Below are positions 25,404 through 34,255 of a DNA stretch of 64,000 bases, one piece after another. A program made the position numbers and the translations under genes. Location: contig JANMYM010000067.1 in the NCBI GenBank assembly GCA_031382085.1, positions 1 through 64,000 of the forward strand. The letters are read 5' to 3'. Origin of the DNA: UBA964 sp031382085 (GTDB lineage: Bacteria > Pseudomonadota > Gammaproteobacteria > Steroidobacterales > Steroidobacteraceae). How positions within the stretch are numbered: position 1 is the first letter of the stretch; each line of letters begins with the position of its first letter. A model generated the notes under the pieces. The model was given only the letters and a program-made list of their open reading frames with translations, did not search any database and was not told the DNA's origin.

Positions 25404-27281
25404 TCAGTATGGCAGGGTGAATCGCAAGCGCATCCGAACGAGCTGTTCGACTGCGCCGCCGTCACGCTGGACCGGCACAAAGCGCCACTTGGCGACAGAG
25501 CGGCGCGCCGCGTCGTCGAATGTCCCGCCCGGCTGCGCGTTGAGGATGCGGATATTCGCCACGCTGCCATCTTTGAGCAACGTGAATTCAAGGTCGACCC
25601 AGCCGGAGATCTTCTTCTCTATAGCATTGGCAGGATAGACAGGTTCGACGAACTTGACCCGCTTCAGCGAACCAACTCCAATCACTTCCTTGTCGCGCTT
25701 CTGTTTCTCTTCGCGCGTAGCAATGTCGGCGGCAACCGCTGCGCCGTCAATGCTGCGTCCGGCCACGGAATCCGCCGAACGCAGCCAGCGCTTCGCGGAT
25801 TCAAGATCGTCCGCTGCCAGGCCTGCCCGCGCCTTGACCAGTAATTTCTCAGCTAACAACTGTGACGCCTCGATGGTAGCCGAAGCAGAACCATCGAGAT
25901 CCCGGAGTTTGGCCAGCCAGAACTGCGCACTGTCGTCAACGGGCTCGATCAGGCGGTCCTGCACGATTCGCTGGCGCACTTGGGTGTTGAGTCGCGAGAT
26001 TTCCACCGCTTTCAGTGAGGCGCGGGCCTCGCTCAGTGTGCGCCGTACCGCATCCACCTCGGCAGGTGCGGCGCCGTTCTGGCGTGCGTAATTCAGCCAT
26101 TTTTCTGTCGTGGCACTCTCGCCGCGTCCGGCCGAGGCGCGCGCCTCCTGCAGCACGCGATCCTGCAGCGCCTGCGATATGCGCTGCGTGGCCGGGTCGC
26201 GTGGCGACAGAGTTCGCGCTGACGACACATAGAAGTTGGCATTGTCGTTAGCAGGCTCGATGATGGCGCCCTTGTTGAGCCGCTCCTGCGCAAGCCGCAA
26301 CAGTGTCTTAAGGCGATCCTCGCCTTGCTGCTGGCTGAGGTCTCGACGCGCTTCGTTCAGAGTCGTGCGGTCTGCGGAGTTGGCTGAATCCAGTGTCGCA
26401 AATGCCTTGTCATAGTCGCCACTCGCGGCCGCATTGCGAGCCTGGGCGAGCGTTGCGCGTTCCCTGGTCTTGCTGAGCTCGGTCAGCAAAAATATCAGTC
26501 GCGCATTGTCCGGTTGAAGTCTGCTGGCCGAGCCGAGCAGCAGAGTAGCCTCATCAATGCGGCCGGTCTGAAACGCCTTTTCGGCGCGATCCAGCAGAGC
26601 GGCCACTTGCCTGTCCTGATCGATGCCGACAGCGTTGCCGGCGGTGGCCGTGCTGGAGGGTGTCGCGGCGGCGCGCCTTTCGGGCGAGTTCCCCAGCGTC
26701 GACCAGAGTACCAGTGCTAACAACGCAATGGCCGCGCTGCCACCCAGCAGAATTCCTGCGGGAATTTTCGTCGCCGGCACCGCTGACGACGTGACGGCGT
26801 CCTGCGCGCGGCGTATCTCGGCTGCGGCACCGCGCTGTTCATCGTAGCGGCGCAGTGACGCGTCGATGAACTGGCGCACGCGCGGCCCGGACACCGGTTT
26901 GTGCAGAAAGCGATAGACGGACCCGTCGGTGACCATGTTAGCCAGGCGCGACTGCTGAGCGGAATTGCCGGCGGCAACCAGTATCATGTCCGGGAACTGG
27001 GCGCGTAAGCTGCGCAGCGTGTCCACGATATCCTCGGCGACGGCATCGGCGTCGATGAGGACGACACCTGCATTGGTCGCGGCGATCTGCTCCGCAAGGG
27101 TGTGCGCATCGGGCGCAATGGCGATCGAGTGATCAGACGTAACAACTTCGCTGAGTGTCGAGATCAATGTGTCATCGATCGATAGCACCGCGACGGCGAT
27201 ACCTGCGCCCACGCCACCGCCGGGCTGGTGGCTCGCGACACGGACATCATGATTGGAGATGCTGGGCATAGGACGGGACAA
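25404..27281 (-). CDS. Receiver-TM-TonB fusion protein
   Basis: About 625 residues. I prefer TTG 27281, since an AAGGAG ribosome binding site lies 8 bases upstream; ATG 27269 is the alternative. Order of parts: a receiver-like domain (about residues 30-145; VVLIDADA and FLHKPVSG give the Asp and Lys-Pro positions), one membrane span (about 172-196, IPAGILLGGSAAIALLALVL), a long repetitive helical region of TPR-like or coiled type (about 215-520), and a C-terminal TonB domain (last 90 residues: VEPVYPANAIEKKISGWVDLEFTL...AARRSVAKWRFVPV). The topology implied is receiver inside, TonB domain in the periplasm. It is paired with the kinase gene just downstream. Confidence 0.8.
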   Translation of the reverse strand: MSRPMPSISNHDVRVASHQPGGGVGAGIAVAVLSIDDTLISTLSEVVTSDHSIAIAPDAHTLAEQIAATNAGVVLIDADAVAEDIVDTLRSLRAQFPDMILVAAGNSAQQSRLANMVTDGSVYRFLHKPVSGPRVRQFIDASLRRYDEQRGAAAEIRRAQDAVTSSAVPATKIPAGILLGGSAAIALLALVLWSTLGNSPERRAAATPSSTATAGNAVGIDQDRQVAALLDRAEKAFQTGRIDEATLLLGSASRLQPDNARLIFLLTELSKTRERATLAQARNAAASGDYDKAFATLDSANSADRTTLNEARRDLSQQQGEDRLKTLLRLAQERLNKGAIIEPANDNANFYVSSARTLSPRDPATQRISQALQDRVLQEARASAGRGESATTEKWLNYARQNGAAPAEVDAVRRTLSEARASLKAVEISRLNTQVRQRIVQDRLIEPVDDSAQFWLAKLRDLDGSASATIEASQLLAEKLLVKARAGLAADDLESAKRWLRSADSVAGRSIDGAAVAADIATREEKQKRDKEVIGVGSLKRVKFVEPVYPANAIEKKISGWVDLEFTLLKDGSVANIRILNAQPGGTFDDAARRSVAKWRFVPVQRDGGAVEQLVRMRLRFTLPY

Positions 27282-27461
27282 ATTATCGGCTCCTTGCAAG
27301 GCGCGGACAACCAGCCTGCTTTCTAGCTGGTTGTGCGGCACTTGTCCGTGATGGAGGTCATTCCGTTAACTGGCGAGAGAAAAGCGCGGCTTGCTTTCGC
27401 TGCGGCGGCGCGCTATGAATCTGGCAAACGAGAGCCAGTTCACATAATTCAGGGGGTTCCA

Positions 27462-28808
27462 ATGGCTTCAGCGTGGTCCAAATGGTGGCAACTCGATGCC
27501 AGCGAGGAGCGTGCCAGTGCCGATAATCCTCATGCGCCGCTGGCTGACTCCCAGCGTCGCGAGACCCTGCCACTGCTGACGCTGGCGTTTGGCTGGGGGT
27601 TCCTGGTCACGGGCCTGCTGGTCGGCAGTTCGTTGGGTGCTGGGCTCAAATTCTGGCCGGATCTGGTGGCTGCTTCGCTTTGGGGCAATCTGGCGAATTT
27701 TGTGATCGGCGCGCTGGTGGGCTACATGGGCTACCGTACCGCCTGCAATAGCGGGCTGCTGTATCGCCTGACCTACGGCAACGTCGGTGCATTTCTGCCG
27801 GTGCTGTTTCTCGCGATGCTAACAATAGGCTGGCAGGGCATCGTGGTTGGCGCTTTCGGTCTTACCTGGGCCGGAAGCTTCGACAGCCCCTGGTTCGTTC
27901 CCGTCGCCATTTTCGCGGGCCTGCTTTATACGTGGACCACTCTATACGGCGTAAAAGGGCTGGAACGAGTCGGGCTGCCTTCCACGGTCGTGCTGGTGAT
28001 AGTCGGCGTCTATGCGGGCTACTACAACATCGACAAGGTGGGCGGGTGGGCGGCATTTCTCGAAAAATCCGCAGCGACCGCGGCACTGCAGCCGATGACG
28101 CAGGTGGATGCGATCAACATCGTGATCGGTTCCTGGATTGTCGGCGCAATCGTGATGGCGGAGTACACGCGCTTCGCACGCCGCGCCTGGGTGTCGATTG
28201 CGATTCCTTTTGTGGTGCTGGTGATAACCCAATGGTTCCTGCAGTTTATCGGCGCCATGGGCGGCGTCGTGTCCGGCAATTTCGATTTCTCGGCGTATCT
28301 CAAGACCGCCGGTGCGCTTATTGGTTTGATCGGATTGATCGCGATGAGCCTCGCGCTCTGGACCACCGGCGACACCAATCTTTATCTGCCCGCGATCCAG
28401 ACCGCCAGCGTGTTCCGGCGGCCCAAGCGCGTCATGGTAGTGATCTGCGGCATACTGGGCACGTTGTTAGGTCTCGGGATCTATCAGCGCTTCATCGACT
28501 GGATCACGCAACTCGCCAACCTGGTGCCGCCGATCATCGGCCCGGTGATCGTGGACTACTACCTGATCCACGGCCGGCGCTACCGCGTCGACTTGCTGGA
28601 ACGCCTGCCAACCTGGAACTGGCCGGCCGTGTTAGCCTGCGTCACCGGCATCGTGGCAGCCTACCGGTATACGCCTCCGTGGCTGGCGTCGGGACTGTTT
28701 GGCCTGCTGGTGTCGATGGTAGCGTACGGCGTCTACTACGCGCTGGCGCGGGCCTTGGGCGTCAGGCCTGGTTACGCAGCCGTTGCTGAGGAACCGTCGT
28801 CGAGTTGA
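27462..28808 (+). CDS. NCS1-type cytosine/purine permease-like transporter
   Basis: 448 residues from ATG 27462, which has a GGGGG ribosome binding site. About 12 membrane spans can be followed. The sequence fits the cytosine permease (CodB-like) branch of NCS1: an early LPLLTLAFGWGFLVTGLLVGSSLG, the LTIGWQGIVVGAFG span, TRFARRAWVSI and a late PPIIGPVIVDYYLI. NCS1 carriers take up nucleobases, hydantoins or vitamins with a cation. No cytosine deaminase gene is adjacent, so the substrate is open. It is divergent from the receiver-TonB gene across 180 bases. Confidence 0.85.
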   Translation: MASAWSKWWQLDASEERASADNPHAPLADSQRRETLPLLTLAFGWGFLVTGLLVGSSLGAGLKFWPDLVAASLWGNLANFVIGALVGYMGYRTACNSGLLYRLTYGNVGAFLPVLFLAMLTIGWQGIVVGAFGLTWAGSFDSPWFVPVAIFAGLLYTWTTLYGVKGLERVGLPSTVVLVIVGVYAGYYNIDKVGGWAAFLEKSAATAALQPMTQVDAINIVIGSWIVGAIVMAEYTRFARRAWVSIAIPFVVLVITQWFLQFIGAMGGVVSGNFDFSAYLKTAGALIGLIGLIAMSLALWTTGDTNLYLPAIQTASVFRRPKRVMVVICGILGTLLGLGIYQRFIDWITQLANLVPPIIGPVIVDYYLIHGRRYRVDLLERLPTWNWPAVLACVTGIVAAYRYTPPWLASGLFGLLVSMVAYGVYYALARALGVRPGYAAVAEEPSSS

Positions 28809-28824
28809 ACGGTCGAACCTGATC

Positions 28825-29805
28825 ATGCGTAGCCTTCAAATCGCGGTATTTCTGCTGCTGGCAGCGACCTATCCAGCCGGCGGCCGCGCCGCGCAGGTGG
28901 AGAGCGTGTCCGGTGCGCAGAAAAAGGCCGCGGAGGTGTATCTTGTGGCAGTGTCCTCGGCCGGCGCCGCCGGCCTCGCACAGATCCTGCCGCAGAGCGA
29001 ACTCGATTCGCTGCGCACTGATCTGCTGGGCCGTCTGCGCAAAGAGGATGAACGCAGCGGCGCTACGTTGCGCAAGCGTCTGTTCGGCAGTGCTGCGACG
29101 CTCGCCGTCCTGGAGCGCCAGACCAATCAGAGTTTTTTCATCAATCTGTCGCGCCGGCTTGATCTCAGCGCACGGGTGATCCAGGACCCGCAATGGCTGG
29201 GTGCCATTCGCGACGGCAATGACAGGGTCATTGTCATTGTGCGCGGCCGGGTGCAGGACGAGAAAGACTCACCCACCGTTACCCAGAGTATCGAGATGGT
29301 TGCCGATGGCAAGGACTGGAAGCCGGTCATTCCAGGCGAGCTGCGGATACAAATCGACGACCTGATCCGAGGTCGCCAGGGCGCGCGCGCTGCGGCCGGC
29401 GCCACCGCACTGGCTGGTAACAGCGGCGCGGACGCGCCCGCAAACACGGAAGGTGCGCAGCCCGAGGCTGCTGCAGTGGCCAATCCACCCGCCATCACCG
29501 CCATGTTGCGCACCGCCGAGCAGATGCTGGTCGCGGGCAAGTGCGATCGCTATTACAAGGACTACATGAGCCCGAGTTTTCGCAAGTCGCAATCGGGCAA
29601 GGCAATGGACACGCTGATCGCGAGCTGCGCGCGCAGCATGGGCATGCGCGAACTGCTGATTTCCGCGCTGCGCATCGTAGGGCAGACCGCGCCGCGGTTC
29701 GAGGCTAACGGCGCGCGCGCCGTTTATGACGTCTCGAACCAGGGCCTGCCCTACGAACGCTTCACGCTCGAGTTGATCGACAACCGCTGGTACATTGCCG
29801 AGTAA
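28825..29805 (+). CDS. Secreted hypothetical protein
   Basis: 326 residues, family not recognised. A signal peptide is clear (MRSLQIAVFLLLAATYPAGGRA). The N-terminal half (AAEVYLVAVSSAGAAGLAQIL..., IEMVADGKDWKPVIPGELR) and the C-terminal half (about residues 225-326, with CDRYYKDYMSPSFRKS and LELIDNRWYIAE) look like two globular domains joined by an Ala-rich linker. The C-terminal part ending in a DNRWYIAE strand resembles DUF4878/lumazine-type NTF2-like folds, a weak inference. It starts 16 bases after the permease stop. Confidence 0.6.
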   Translation: MRSLQIAVFLLLAATYPAGGRAAQVESVSGAQKKAAEVYLVAVSSAGAAGLAQILPQSELDSLRTDLLGRLRKEDERSGATLRKRLFGSAATLAVLERQTNQSFFINLSRRLDLSARVIQDPQWLGAIRDGNDRVIVIVRGRVQDEKDSPTVTQSIEMVADGKDWKPVIPGELRIQIDDLIRGRQGARAAAGATALAGNSGADAPANTEGAQPEAAAVANPPAITAMLRTAEQMLVAGKCDRYYKDYMSPSFRKSQSGKAMDTLIASCARSMGMRELLISALRIVGQTAPRFEANGARAVYDVSNQGLPYERFTLELIDNRWYIAE

Positions 29806-29998
29806 TAAAGCGGTCCGCGTTGGCATTGCGGGACCTTTGTGTCTGACTGAGTTCGACCAGAAACAGCCTTGCTGTTATCAGAAATCGCCAGCAGGCTGCC
29901 ATTGGGACTCAATGCGACGTCCAGAATCCTTAGCAATGCCGGTTTTGTTGTGCTATTCATTGGGTGAAACACGACAACCGTACGGGACGATTGGGTTT

Positions 29999-31156
29999 AT
30001 GGCAGCTACAAAAATTCATCCCATGATGGCGCAGAGCAATCACGACGAACTTGCGGAACAGCAGTTTGTTGTCGCACTCAAGACCTACATTGCGGCGAAT
30101 CTCGACCCACCACTCCGTGAACGCACGTTCGCAACAGCGGCCGATCTGCGCTCGAAAAATGGCGCAGAACCGACCTTTCCGCAGATCCGCCGGCGGCTCG
30201 AGCGCGAGCCTCTCTACCAGAACTGGGTCTCGGCGATGCGCTCGGCGCAGGAACTCATGTGGCAGGCCACTGGTGATTGCGTCGACCGGCAACTTGATTC
30301 CTTGAACGAGTCCGCGCGCACCGCATCGGCGTTAGGTTCTCTGACACTCGACCCGAACTTCGTGGTGCCGCGCTACCTTGCAGCGACCGACACCCACCTG
30401 ATGCCCGGCAGCTATCACGTCGATCCCGCGCCTGGCGATGTCCGCCAGGGCGCCGTGTTCGATAAGGGCGCGTCGCTCTACAGCCTGGGCCGCCAGGGCG
30501 GGCAAATGAACGACATGCGCGGCCGGACCATTGCCGCGCATGTCTATGAGCGGTTCCCCGACCTGGCACCGACGCGCATTCTCGAAATGGGTTGCACTGT
30601 CGGCAACAGCCTGGTGGCCGTGTCCGGCGCATTTCCCAGCGCCGAAGTGCATGGCATCGATGTCGGGGCCGGGCTGCTGCGTTATGCGCACGCCCGCGCC
30701 GCTGGACTTGGCGTGTCCCTGCATTTCAAGCAGGCGAGCGCCGAGGACACCGGCTACCCCGATAATCATTTCGACCTGGTATTCACCAGCGCCGTCCTGC
30801 ATGAGACCTCGGCGAGAGCCTTGCCGAAGATCATCAAGGAATGTTTTCGCGTGCTGCGACCAGGCGGCGTCATGGCGCATCTTGAAGTGCCGTTTCGCGC
30901 TGCTGAAGCCGATGCTTACGCGTTGTTGCGCGCAGATTTCGAAACCCGATATAACAACGAGCCGTTCTGGATGGGTGCCGTGTCAACTGACTTCGGTGCG
31001 CTCGCGACGCGGGTGGGTTTCGTTGCCGTGGCGGCGGGTTATCAGGACGCCGCTTTCGGCCCGCCAAAGCGTGGTGTTAGCGGCGCGTTCGGCAAGCAAA
31101 ACCAGGGCGGCTACAAATCCTGGTACCTGGTGTCGGGCCGGAAACCGCTGGCATGA
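29999..31156 (+). CDS. Class I SAM-dependent methyltransferase
   Basis: 385 residues from ATG 29999. The SAM motif ILEMGCTVGNSLVA (about residues 193-206), HGIDVGAGLLRYA and the post-motifs FDLVFTSAVLHE and VLRPGGVMAHLEV are those of ubiE/methyltransferase-11-type enzymes. The first 180 residues form an additional domain of unknown fold. The substrate is unknown. The 193 bases upstream contain no gene on this strand. The stop overlaps the next ATG (ATGA), making a three-gene unit with the small hypothetical and the SUMF1-like gene. Confidence 0.85.
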   Translation: MAATKIHPMMAQSNHDELAEQQFVVALKTYIAANLDPPLRERTFATAADLRSKNGAEPTFPQIRRRLEREPLYQNWVSAMRSAQELMWQATGDCVDRQLDSLNESARTASALGSLTLDPNFVVPRYLAATDTHLMPGSYHVDPAPGDVRQGAVFDKGASLYSLGRQGGQMNDMRGRTIAAHVYERFPDLAPTRILEMGCTVGNSLVAVSGAFPSAEVHGIDVGAGLLRYAHARAAGLGVSLHFKQASAEDTGYPDNHFDLVFTSAVLHETSARALPKIIKECFRVLRPGGVMAHLEVPFRAAEADAYALLRADFETRYNNEPFWMGAVSTDFGALATRVGFVAVAAGYQDAAFGPPKRGVSGAFGKQNQGGYKSWYLVSGRKPLA

Positions 31157-31503
31157 GTGGCGCAACCGTTGCCCCCAAAGCGGCGCCAATGCAACGTCAT
31201 CGATTGCACAAGGGTCGCCGCACCGTGCCAGGACCGGACCCGCGGGTCGACACTTTGTTAGGTATGGTGATGGCGCTGACCTCCGAAGTGGCAGTGCTGC
31301 GCGAGCGCATCGATGCCCACGAGCGGCTCAACGCCCAGGGCCAGGCCGCTTCGCCCGAGACCGTCAATGATTTCCAGCCGGATGAAACCACCCAGCGCGA
31401 GCGCGCTGCCGCGCGCCAACGACTGATCGACAAAGTCTGCCGCCCATTGCTGGCGGCGGGCAGCGAAAAACAACCTGAGGAAAAGCCGGATGACGAAAAC
31501 TGA
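31153..31503 (+). CDS. Small hypothetical protein
   Basis: 116 residues, translationally coupled to the methyltransferase (ATGA) and overlapping the next gene by 14 bases. The middle (DTLLGMVMALTSEVAVLRERIDAHERL) is a probable short coiled coil. N- and C-terminal parts are basic and acidic respectively and likely disordered. No family recognised. The tight overlap on both sides supports that it is real. Confidence 0.6.
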   Translation: MSGATVAPKAAPMQRHRLHKGRRTVPGPDPRVDTLLGMVMALTSEVAVLRERIDAHERLNAQGQAASPETVNDFQPDETTQRERAAARQRLIDKVCRPLLAAGSEKQPEEKPDDEN

Positions 31504-32443
31504 TTGCCTGGGATTTGTGCGCATGCCGGCCAGGCTGCTGGCGCTGCTGCTTGTGATAGCGGGCATGCAAGCGCATTCCGCGTTCGCCGCGGGCCCGCCC
31601 AAGGCCGGGACGGTCTTCAAGGATTGCAAGGACTGCCCGGAAATGGTCGTGATTCCGCCCGGTGAGTTCCTCATGGGCCGCGACGGTGGCGAACCGGAGC
31701 GTTATGAAGGCAAACCGCACCAGGTGAAGATCAACTACGCGTTTGCGGCCGGACGTTTCGAGCTAACAAATGGGCAGTACCGGAAATTCGTCGCCGCTAC
31801 GGGTCACAAGACCGCAGGCGCGCCCTGCAATGGCTTTGTCGGCGACAAGTTCGCCCCTTTGCCCGGCACCACATGGTCTGAACCTGGCTACGGCCGCCCG
31901 ATCCGCGACGATGAACCGGTGGCCTGCATTCGCTGGAGCGATGCCATGGCCTACGTGTCCTGGCTCGCAGGGCGCACCGGCAAGCGCTATCGCCTGCTGA
32001 CCGAGGCGGAGTGGGAGTACGCGGCGTGGGCCGGGTCCAGCGGACTTTATGCCTGGGGCGACGATGCCACCAAGGCCTGCAAATTTGCGAATATTCATGA
32101 CCTGTCCGGCGCCAGAAACGGCGCGGTGTTGTCTTACGGGCCTGCGCCCTGCGACGACGGATTCGAGATCGTGTCGCCGGTCGGGCGCCTGGCGCCTAAC
32201 GCGTTTGGCCTGTACGACATGATCGGCAACGTCTGGGAGTGGGTCGAAGACTGCTACCAGATGCCCTACGGAGACACGCCGGTCGACGGCTCGGCGAACC
32301 TTACGGTTGGTTGCGATCGCCGTGCATCGAAGGGCGGATCGTGGCGCTCGAACTATCTGCGGCAGCGCCCGTCGTTTCGTGGCCGCGACCCCGAGGCGCT
32401 GACCAGCCAGATTTTTGGTACGCGGATTGCGCGGGATCTTTGA
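31490..32443 (+). CDS. SUMF1/formylglycine-generating-enzyme-like secreted protein
   Basis: 317 residues from ATG 31490; an alternative ATG at 31523 begins a cleaner signal peptide (MPARLLALLLVIAGMQAHSAFA). The SUMF1 domain is clear: MVVIPPGEFLMG, ELTNGQYRKFV, RLLTEAEWEYAA, GLYDMIGNVWEWVEDC and KGGSWRSN. The active-site Cys pair that true formylglycine-generating enzymes carry after the GGSW element is absent here (SNYLRQRPSFRGRD), so it probably is not a sulfatase activator. It is instead one of the many SUMF1-like proteins of unknown role in the periplasm. Confidence 0.85.
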   Translation: MTKTDCLGFVRMPARLLALLLVIAGMQAHSAFAAGPPKAGTVFKDCKDCPEMVVIPPGEFLMGRDGGEPERYEGKPHQVKINYAFAAGRFELTNGQYRKFVAATGHKTAGAPCNGFVGDKFAPLPGTTWSEPGYGRPIRDDEPVACIRWSDAMAYVSWLAGRTGKRYRLLTEAEWEYAAWAGSSGLYAWGDDATKACKFANIHDLSGARNGAVLSYGPAPCDDGFEIVSPVGRLAPNAFGLYDMIGNVWEWVEDCYQMPYGDTPVDGSANLTVGCDRRASKGGSWRSNYLRQRPSFRGRDPEALTSQIFGTRIARDL

Positions 32444-32447
32444 GTCG

Positions 32448-33170
32448 CTAGTGACCGAGCGCGCCGAATACCCGTTGCAGCAATCGGCTCGACTGGCCTG
32501 AGGGATTCTGGCGAATCGCCGCTTCCTCCTTGGAAATCATGAGAAACAGGCCATCTAGCGTCTTCTGCGTCACATAGCCCTCGATGGTTGATTCTTCCTG
32601 TCCGAGCAGCCCGACCTGGGCGAGCTTGCCGCCCAGTTCGTTGTAGCGTTGCGCTACACCCAGCTGGCTGGTGCTGCGCCTGACGATGGGCAGAAATTTT
32701 TCTGTGAGTTTCGTGCCGGTTGTCTGGCGAAAATACTGCGTTGCAGAGTCGGGGCCGCCGGTGAGTATGGCTGCCACGTCGGTGATGCTCATCTGCCGGA
32801 TGGAATCGACCAGCAGGATCTTCGCTTCCGGCACAGCCGCCTCGGCCGCGCGGTTCATTGACTGCACAAGGCTGTCCACCTGTCCGCCAAAACCTAACAT
32901 CCGCAGCATGCTTTCGGCCTTCTTGACCTTTCCGGGCAGCGGGATGCGTACTTCCGGGTTGCCGAAAAAGCCGTCCGCGATCCCGAGTTTACCCACCGCT
33001 GCCTGTGCGCCCTGCGTGAGCGCCAGCCGCAAACCGCTCACCTGATCCGAGCGCGACACGCCGGCAAGCTGGCGCAGATCGATTGCCGATGCGCTGGCCA
33101 ACCAGCCTGAAAAGGCGGCGCTGGCTAACAAAAAAGCGCGCCAACAATTCAGGGGGTGCGAGCGCTGCAC
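32448..33170 (-). CDS. DUF4197 secreted protein
   Basis: 240 residues from GTG 33170, whose first base is the last base of the upstream gene's TAG. A signal peptide precedes ASAIDLRQL. The body (ALTQGAQAAVGKLGIADGFFGNPEVRIPLPGKVKK, LLVDSIRQMSITDVAAILTGG, TSQLGVAQRYNELGG, TLDGLFLMISKEEAAIRQNP) matches DUF4197, a conserved proteobacterial envelope protein of unknown function. It is the last gene of an OmpA-like/coiled-coil/DUF4197 operon. It ends 4 bases from the convergent SUMF1-like gene. Confidence 0.85.
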   Translation of the reverse strand: MQRSHPLNCWRAFLLASAAFSGWLASASAIDLRQLAGVSRSDQVSGLRLALTQGAQAAVGKLGIADGFFGNPEVRIPLPGKVKKAESMLRMLGFGGQVDSLVQSMNRAAEAAVPEAKILLVDSIRQMSITDVAAILTGGPDSATQYFRQTTGTKLTEKFLPIVRRSTSQLGVAQRYNELGGKLAQVGLLGQEESTIEGYVTQKTLDGLFLMISKEEAAIRQNPSGQSSRLLQRVFGALGH

Positions 33171-34255
33171 TAGTTCGCTTTGCCCGGCGATTCGATTGAA
33201 ATGATCTTTTCGATGCCCAGGATGGCAGGCGAATTTGCCTGCGATTGGAGTTCCTGCAAACGGTGTTCGCGGATTTGCAGCTCGCCGCGCAAAGGTTCAA
33301 GTTCCAGAACGCGCTGGCGCAAGCGTGCAAGATAAATCTCCAGCTCACGAATCCGATCGTCACGCGCGCGGATCTGCGCCCGGTTTTGTTCCAAGCTACC
33401 CTGCCTGGCAAGCAGGCGGTTGAGATCCGCCTCGTACTGCTCTGCCAGGGCGGCGCGCGGCTCGATGACCGCCAACTGATCGATGATGCGGCGGATTTGC
33501 AGGTCGCGTTCCTGCAGACTGTTGTCCAGCTGCGTAATTCTGGATTCAGTTTCTGTCAGACGATGCCGTAGTCGGCTGCGATCGTTGTCCGATTCTGCGA
33601 GCCGGTTCTGCACGATATCGTGACGCGCCTGCCAGTCGGCCGCCATGCGTGCCTGCGGTTCGAGTTCCGCAATGCGGGACCGCATTTTGGCGATTTCGCC
33701 GCCACGGTCCGCGGCGCTGCGGACGGTCGCATCCTGTTCACTCGACCGCCGTGCTAACAGCGCGTTTCTCTCCTCGTTTTGGGTTTGCAGCGCCGCGAAC
33801 CGAGCCTCAGCCAGGTGCAGGTGACTACGCGCCTCATCGAGACCCAGAATTGCTTCGTTGCGCGCAGCGATCAGCCGATTGGCATCGGCCAGTTGACTTT
33901 CCAGCGCCAGTCGCTCGTTCTGCCACCCCGCGTGCTGGTCTCGCAACAGCTGTTCGCTGTCGCGCAGGCGCATTATCAGCGCTTCCAGTTCCGCGATCTG
34001 CCGCTTTGCTGTTGCGAGTTCCTGCCGCAGCAGTTCATCGTTGCCTCGCAATTCGCCGAGTTGATCTTGCAGAGCCTTGACCTGGGCGGCGCTTTCGTCC
34101 AATCGGAATTGCGCGCGCACCGATTCCTGCCGGGCATCCTCGAGCATGCGGCGCCTGGCCCGGTCAGCGTACATCCCCCGAAGTCCCAGGCCGATCAGCA
34201 GTCCGCCTATCAGGATAGCCAGCCAGATCCAATCAGCGGTCAGGGCCGGAATCAT
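33170..34255 (-). CDS. Membrane-anchored coiled-coil protein
   Basis: 361 residues. One membrane span (about residues 9-27, WIWLAILIGGLLIGLGLRG) is followed by an almost continuous coiled coil to about residue 340, rich in Glu, Arg, Gln and Leu (EARSHLHLAEARFAALQ, ELEPQARMAADWQARHD and similar). No catalytic domain. It overlaps the OmpA-like gene by ATGA and the DUF4197 gene by one base. Such proteins can span or brace the envelope; this is inference from the layout. Confidence 0.75.
   Translation of the reverse strand: MIPALTADWIWLAILIGGLLIGLGLRGMYADRARRRMLEDARQESVRAQFRLDESAAQVKALQDQLGELRGNDELLRQELATAKRQIAELEALIMRLRDSEQLLRDQHAGWQNERLALESQLADANRLIAARNEAILGLDEARSHLHLAEARFAALQTQNEERNALLARRSSEQDATVRSAADRGGEIAKMRSRIAELEPQARMAADWQARHDIVQNRLAESDNDRSRLRHRLTETESRITQLDNSLQERDLQIRRIIDQLAVIEPRAALAEQYEADLNRLLARQGSLEQNRAQIRARDDRIRELEIYLARLRQRVLELEPLRGELQIREHRLQELQSQANSPAILGIEKIISIESPGKAN

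Noticed and set aside
31490..32443. True formylglycine-generating enzyme
   Set aside because: The active-site Cys pair is missing and no sulfatase gene is nearby.
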